From Thermoplasmata archaeon (GTDB lineage: Archaea > Thermoplasmatota > Thermoplasmata > Lutacidiplasmatales > UBA184), in contig JASHTC010000199.1 in assembly GCA_030040755.1 (NCBI GenBank), forward strand, positions 1 through 7,820: a DNA stretch of 7,820 bases, written 5' to 3'. Shown in pieces: positions 5,786 to 7,820 of this stretch. Position numbers and translations under genes: made by a program. The notes under the pieces were generated by a model, which saw nothing but the letters and a program-made list of their open reading frames with translations, searched no databases and was not told where the DNA came from. Each line of letters opens with the position of its first letter. The first letter of the stretch is position 1.

Positions 5786-6718
5786 ATGGAAGCGGTCGAC
5801 CTCAGCCGGCGTCTCTCGGACTTCAGCCAGGTAGCGAGCGAGGTGCTCCGGGACGTCCCCGAGGTCACCGAGCAGCAGATCCGGCACTGGATCGTGAACC
5901 CGTTCCTGGTCAGCCTGGGGTGGGACCTCGACGACAAGAAGCAGGTCTACCTCGACTTCCCGATCAAGCCAGGGGAGGGCCACGCGGACTACGCGCTGTT
6001 CAACTCCGACGGCCAGCCGCGCCTCCTCCTCGACGTCCGGGAGCGGACGGCCAACGTCACCGAGATGGGAGAGATGGCGGCCCAGGCCAAGCACGCGAAG
6101 GTCCCCCTCGTCCTACTCACCAACGGGCGCGAGTTCTCGCTGTGGCACGTCGCGGCCGACGAGCCCCCGGCCCCGCTCTTCCTCCTCTCCTTGAAGGAGC
6201 TCCCGGACAACTCGGAGAGCCTGCTCGGGTTGACGAGCGAGTTCCGCTTGAGCGACACGGGGATCGAGCAGCTGCGCCGCAGCGCGATCCGGCTCGCCGT
6301 GCTCCAGATGCTCGAGGAGAACGCCGACAAGACGTTCGACGCGCTGGTCGGATGGGTACGCTCCCAGGTCGCCCCGGGGGCGCTGGACGAGACGACGGAG
6401 CAGGCGATGCGGGACGCGACCATGCTCTGGCTCACCGAGGAGCATCTCACGATGCCCGGGTTCATGCCCGCCGATGGGAAGCGGCCCGCCGAGCTTCGAC
6501 CGACGACCCCGCGCGACTGGGAGGCGTTCCCCCGGGGCCCCGCCGGCACCTTCCAATACAAGTACGACACCGCGAAGATCCTCGACCTTCGGCAGGGGCC
6601 GAAGGAGGTTCGCGAGCAGCTGAGGAACCAGGGGCTCCGGGCGCCGACCGCCACGAGCTTCGGGGGGTTCTACCACCAGCTCCGCGCCCGGGCCGGGCTC
6701 ACCGCGTCGAAGGGTTAG
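5786..6718 (+). CDS. Stand-alone HsdR N-terminal-like (PD-(D/E)XK nuclease fold) protein
   Basis: The protein has 310 residues, probably cytoplasmic. Residues about 26-125 resemble the N-terminal domain of type I restriction R subunits and the orphan family built on it (HSDR_N_2 / COG4748 type): VTEQQIRHWIVNPFLVSLGWD (about 27-47), then GHADYALF with Asp68, the core strand LLLDVR (80-85), Gln100 in the following helix, and PLVLLTNGREFSLWHV (107-122). In active members the core strand usually ends Glu-x-Lys; here it is Asp83-Val-Arg85, so cleavage ability is doubtful. Residues about 165-310 are not recognised; they include a region rich in predicted helix and a C-terminal FGGFYHQLRARAG. No helicase, methylase or specificity gene is visible. 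I chose ATG 5786 because it fits the promoter spacing; GTG 5738 would begin inside the stem-loop, upstream of the promoter. The role could be nucleic-acid binding, defence or regulation; unknown. Confidence 0.75.
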   Translation: MEAVDLSRRLSDFSQVASEVLRDVPEVTEQQIRHWIVNPFLVSLGWDLDDKKQVYLDFPIKPGEGHADYALFNSDGQPRLLLDVRERTANVTEMGEMAAQAKHAKVPLVLLTNGREFSLWHVAADEPPAPLFLLSLKELPDNSESLLGLTSEFRLSDTGIEQLRRSAIRLAVLQMLEENADKTFDALVGWVRSQVAPGALDETTEQAMRDATMLWLTEEHLTMPGFMPADGKRPAELRPTTPRDWEAFPRGPAGTFQYKYDTAKILDLRQGPKEVREQLRNQGLRAPTATSFGGFYHQLRARAGLTASKG

Positions 6719-7772
6719 CGCCCGCCTCGGGCTCCTCCCGGGGGAGGAGCAGGTGGCTGTCCCCGAACTCGTGCCATAGGTATCCGCGTTCGGCCGCGGA
6801 CGCATATGCCCGCTCGAGCCGGGGGAGACCGCACACCGCCGCCAGCAGCGCGACATGGGTGGAGGTGGCGGTGTGGAACCCGGTCAGGAGGCCATCCACC
6901 GTGGAGACCGGGTGGGCCGGGGAGAGGTAGCGGCACGTGAACCCCCGAGCCGGCCGGAGACGACCCTCGTCGCTCGCGCTCTCGAGCGCCCGCACGACCG
7001 TGGTCCCGACGGCGATCACCCGTCCGCAGCGCCGTCGGGTCTCCGCGACGGCCGCGCACGTGGCGGCCGGAACGACGAACGGCTCGGGATAGACCGGCAC
7101 GTCCCCGGGCCGCTCGGGGTCGAGCTCGAGGCTCGAGACCCCCGTGTGGAGCAGGACCGGCGCGAAGCGCACTCCCTTGGCCTCCAGCGCGGCCCGGAGG
7201 CGCGGCGTGAAGGGACGGCCCGCGCTCGGCATCTCGGCGCTCCCGGGGATGCGACCGAAGATCGTCTGGTAGGTCTCCAGGGGATACTCTCGCGCGAGGT
7301 ACCCATACCGGATCGGACGACCGGAGCGCGCGACGGCGGCGGAGAACCCTCCGGGCACCCGCAAGAACCCGAGCCGAGGGATCCCCGGGTACGGGGCGAC
7401 CCACCGGGCGGGGAGCCCGGCGACCTCGAGGCTCGTGCCGGGCTCCATCGGCAGTGGCCCGGGCTGGCCCGGTCCCCATCGCGGCTCGGCCAGCCAGAGG
7501 TCCCGGCCGTACTCGGTCGACAAGTTCACCCAGAACTCGCCCGGGGTGCCGCGGGCGGGGAGGCTCGCGGGGAGGGTTCCGCTCTCGTTCACGACCAGCA
7601 GGTCGCCCGCGCGGAGCAGCTCCACGAGGTCCCGGAACCGGTAGTCCGTGTCCGAGGACGCCGTCGAAAACAGGAGCCGGACCCCGTCGCGTCCGACGCC
7701 GCGCTCCTCGGGGGTCCGGTCCGCCTCGCGCCCCATCGGAAATCCCGGACTCTGGGGGACGATCGGCGTCAT
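6699..7772 (-). CDS. QueA-family protein (S-adenosylmethionine:tRNA ribosyltransferase-isomerase-like), divergent
   Basis: The protein has 357 residues. True QueA moves the ribosyl part of S-adenosylmethionine onto the modified base at tRNA position 34 during queuosine synthesis. The family scaffold is clear: FRDLVELLRAGDLLVVNESGTLPASL (46-71), IRYGYL, YQTIFGRIPGSAEMPSAGRPFT (about 168-189), LLHTGVSSLE (207-216), VIAVGTTVVRALESA (252-266), a GFHTATSTHVALLAAVCG block (298-315) and GYLWHEFGDSHLLL (330-343). Several blocks differ from what I know of classical QueA: GLHFT is GRPFT, LHVGxGTF is LHTGVSSLE, and GDAMLI is GDSHLL. The N-terminal TPEERGVGRDGVRLL resembles QueA-like paralogs annotated in actinobacteria. 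Start ATG 7772 gives an ATGA junction with the preceding gene; Met13 is an alternative. The tail overlaps the convergent neighbour by 20 bp. Family call strong; queuosine function uncertain. Confidence 0.85.
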   Translation of the reverse strand: MTPIVPQSPGFPMGREADRTPEERGVGRDGVRLLFSTASSDTDYRFRDLVELLRAGDLLVVNESGTLPASLPARGTPGEFWVNLSTEYGRDLWLAEPRWGPGQPGPLPMEPGTSLEVAGLPARWVAPYPGIPRLGFLRVPGGFSAAVARSGRPIRYGYLAREYPLETYQTIFGRIPGSAEMPSAGRPFTPRLRAALEAKGVRFAPVLLHTGVSSLELDPERPGDVPVYPEPFVVPAATCAAVAETRRRCGRVIAVGTTVVRALESASDEGRLRPARGFTCRYLSPAHPVSTVDGLLTGFHTATSTHVALLAAVCGLPRLERAYASAAERGYLWHEFGDSHLLLPREEPEAGANPSTR

Positions 7773-7820
7773 GCCGGCAGCTCCCAGCGGTCCGACTGCG
7801 CGCGGAACCGCTGGCCGGAG
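7769..7820 (-). CDS. C-terminal end of an unidentified minus-strand gene (partial)
   Basis: Read on the minus strand from the right edge, one frame gives SGQRFRAQSDRWELPA followed by TGA at 7771-7769. The stop overlaps the ATG of the QueA-like gene in an ATGA, the coupling seen also at the lipB-SDR junction, and the peptide composition looks like real protein. Sixteen codons are too few to name a family. If real, the QueA-like gene is the second or later gene of an operon and needs no promoter of its own, which fits the absence of any TATA-like element here. An 8-bp inverted repeat (7784-7791 and 7807-7814) lies inside this segment and may be just coding sequence. Confidence 0.45.
   Translation of the reverse strand, partial: SGQRFRAQSDRWELPA

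Noticed and set aside
4420..5937. 505-codon open frame on the minus strand opposite lipB and the SDR
   Set aside because: It crosses a gene junction and the intergenic promoter region, and its sequence is low in complexity. It is a GC-driven shadow.
7784..7814. 8-bp inverted repeat (CCAGCGGT / ACCGCTGG) upstream of the QueA-like gene as an operator
   Set aside because: It lies inside a likely coding tail of the preceding gene, and 8-bp arms are expected by chance at this GC content.
1..7820. CRISPR array, insertion sequence, tRNA, rRNA or mobile-element ends
   Set aside because: I saw no spaced direct repeats, transposase motifs, terminal inverted repeats or cloverleaf-like sequences. The genes look like normal chromosomal content of even composition.

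Overview
This is a very GC-rich, gene-dense stretch from a prokaryotic chromosome. I read it as probably archaeal (Thermoplasmatota-like) rather than actinobacterial, but not securely. The archaeal case rests on the 2-oxoacid dehydrogenase cluster, whose E2 and E3 have the style I associate with Thermoplasma relatives, and on the single AT-rich element I see. That element is a TTTAA box about 30 bases before an ATG, the spacing expected for an archaeal TATA box with a leaderless or nearly leaderless mRNA. Against it, the same bases also read as a bacterial -10 (TAGATT), and the last gene belongs to a QueA-like family that I know mainly from Actinobacteria.

Bases 1-5673 form one tightly packed plus-strand operon: the end of an E1-beta gene, then E2 (dihydrolipoamide acyltransferase), E1-alpha, E3 (dihydrolipoamide dehydrogenase), lipB (octanoyltransferase) and an atypical short-chain dehydrogenase/reductase (SDR). 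Together they encode all four chains of a 2-oxoacid dehydrogenase multienzyme complex and one enzyme that installs its lipoyl cofactor. E1 decarboxylates the 2-oxo acid on thiamine diphosphate, E2 carries the acyl group on its lipoyl lysine and passes it to CoA, E3 reoxidises the lipoyl group with NAD+, and LipB loads the octanoyl precursor of lipoate onto E2. The usual order is alpha-beta-E2-E3; here E1-alpha lies between E2 and E3. Gaps are short (7, 52 and 10 nt), the last two junctions overlap (17 and 4 nt), and lipB has a strong Shine-Dalgarno sequence.

Bases 5674-5785 are the only real intergenic region. They hold a perfect 8-bp stem-loop, three CCCGGG copies and the TTTAA promoter. The next gene (5786-6718, plus strand) encodes a stand-alone protein resembling the N-terminal nuclease-like domain of type I restriction HsdR subunits. 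Its expected catalytic Glu-x-Lys reads Asp-x-Arg, and no methylase, specificity subunit or helicase is visible nearby.

The right end is on the minus strand: a divergent QueA-family gene (7772-6699) converges on and overlaps the restriction-like gene by 20 bp. It is preceded, with a 4-nt ATGA overlap, by what looks like the last 16 codons of another minus-strand gene that leaves the window. I see no RNA genes, insertion sequences, CRISPR arrays or origins.
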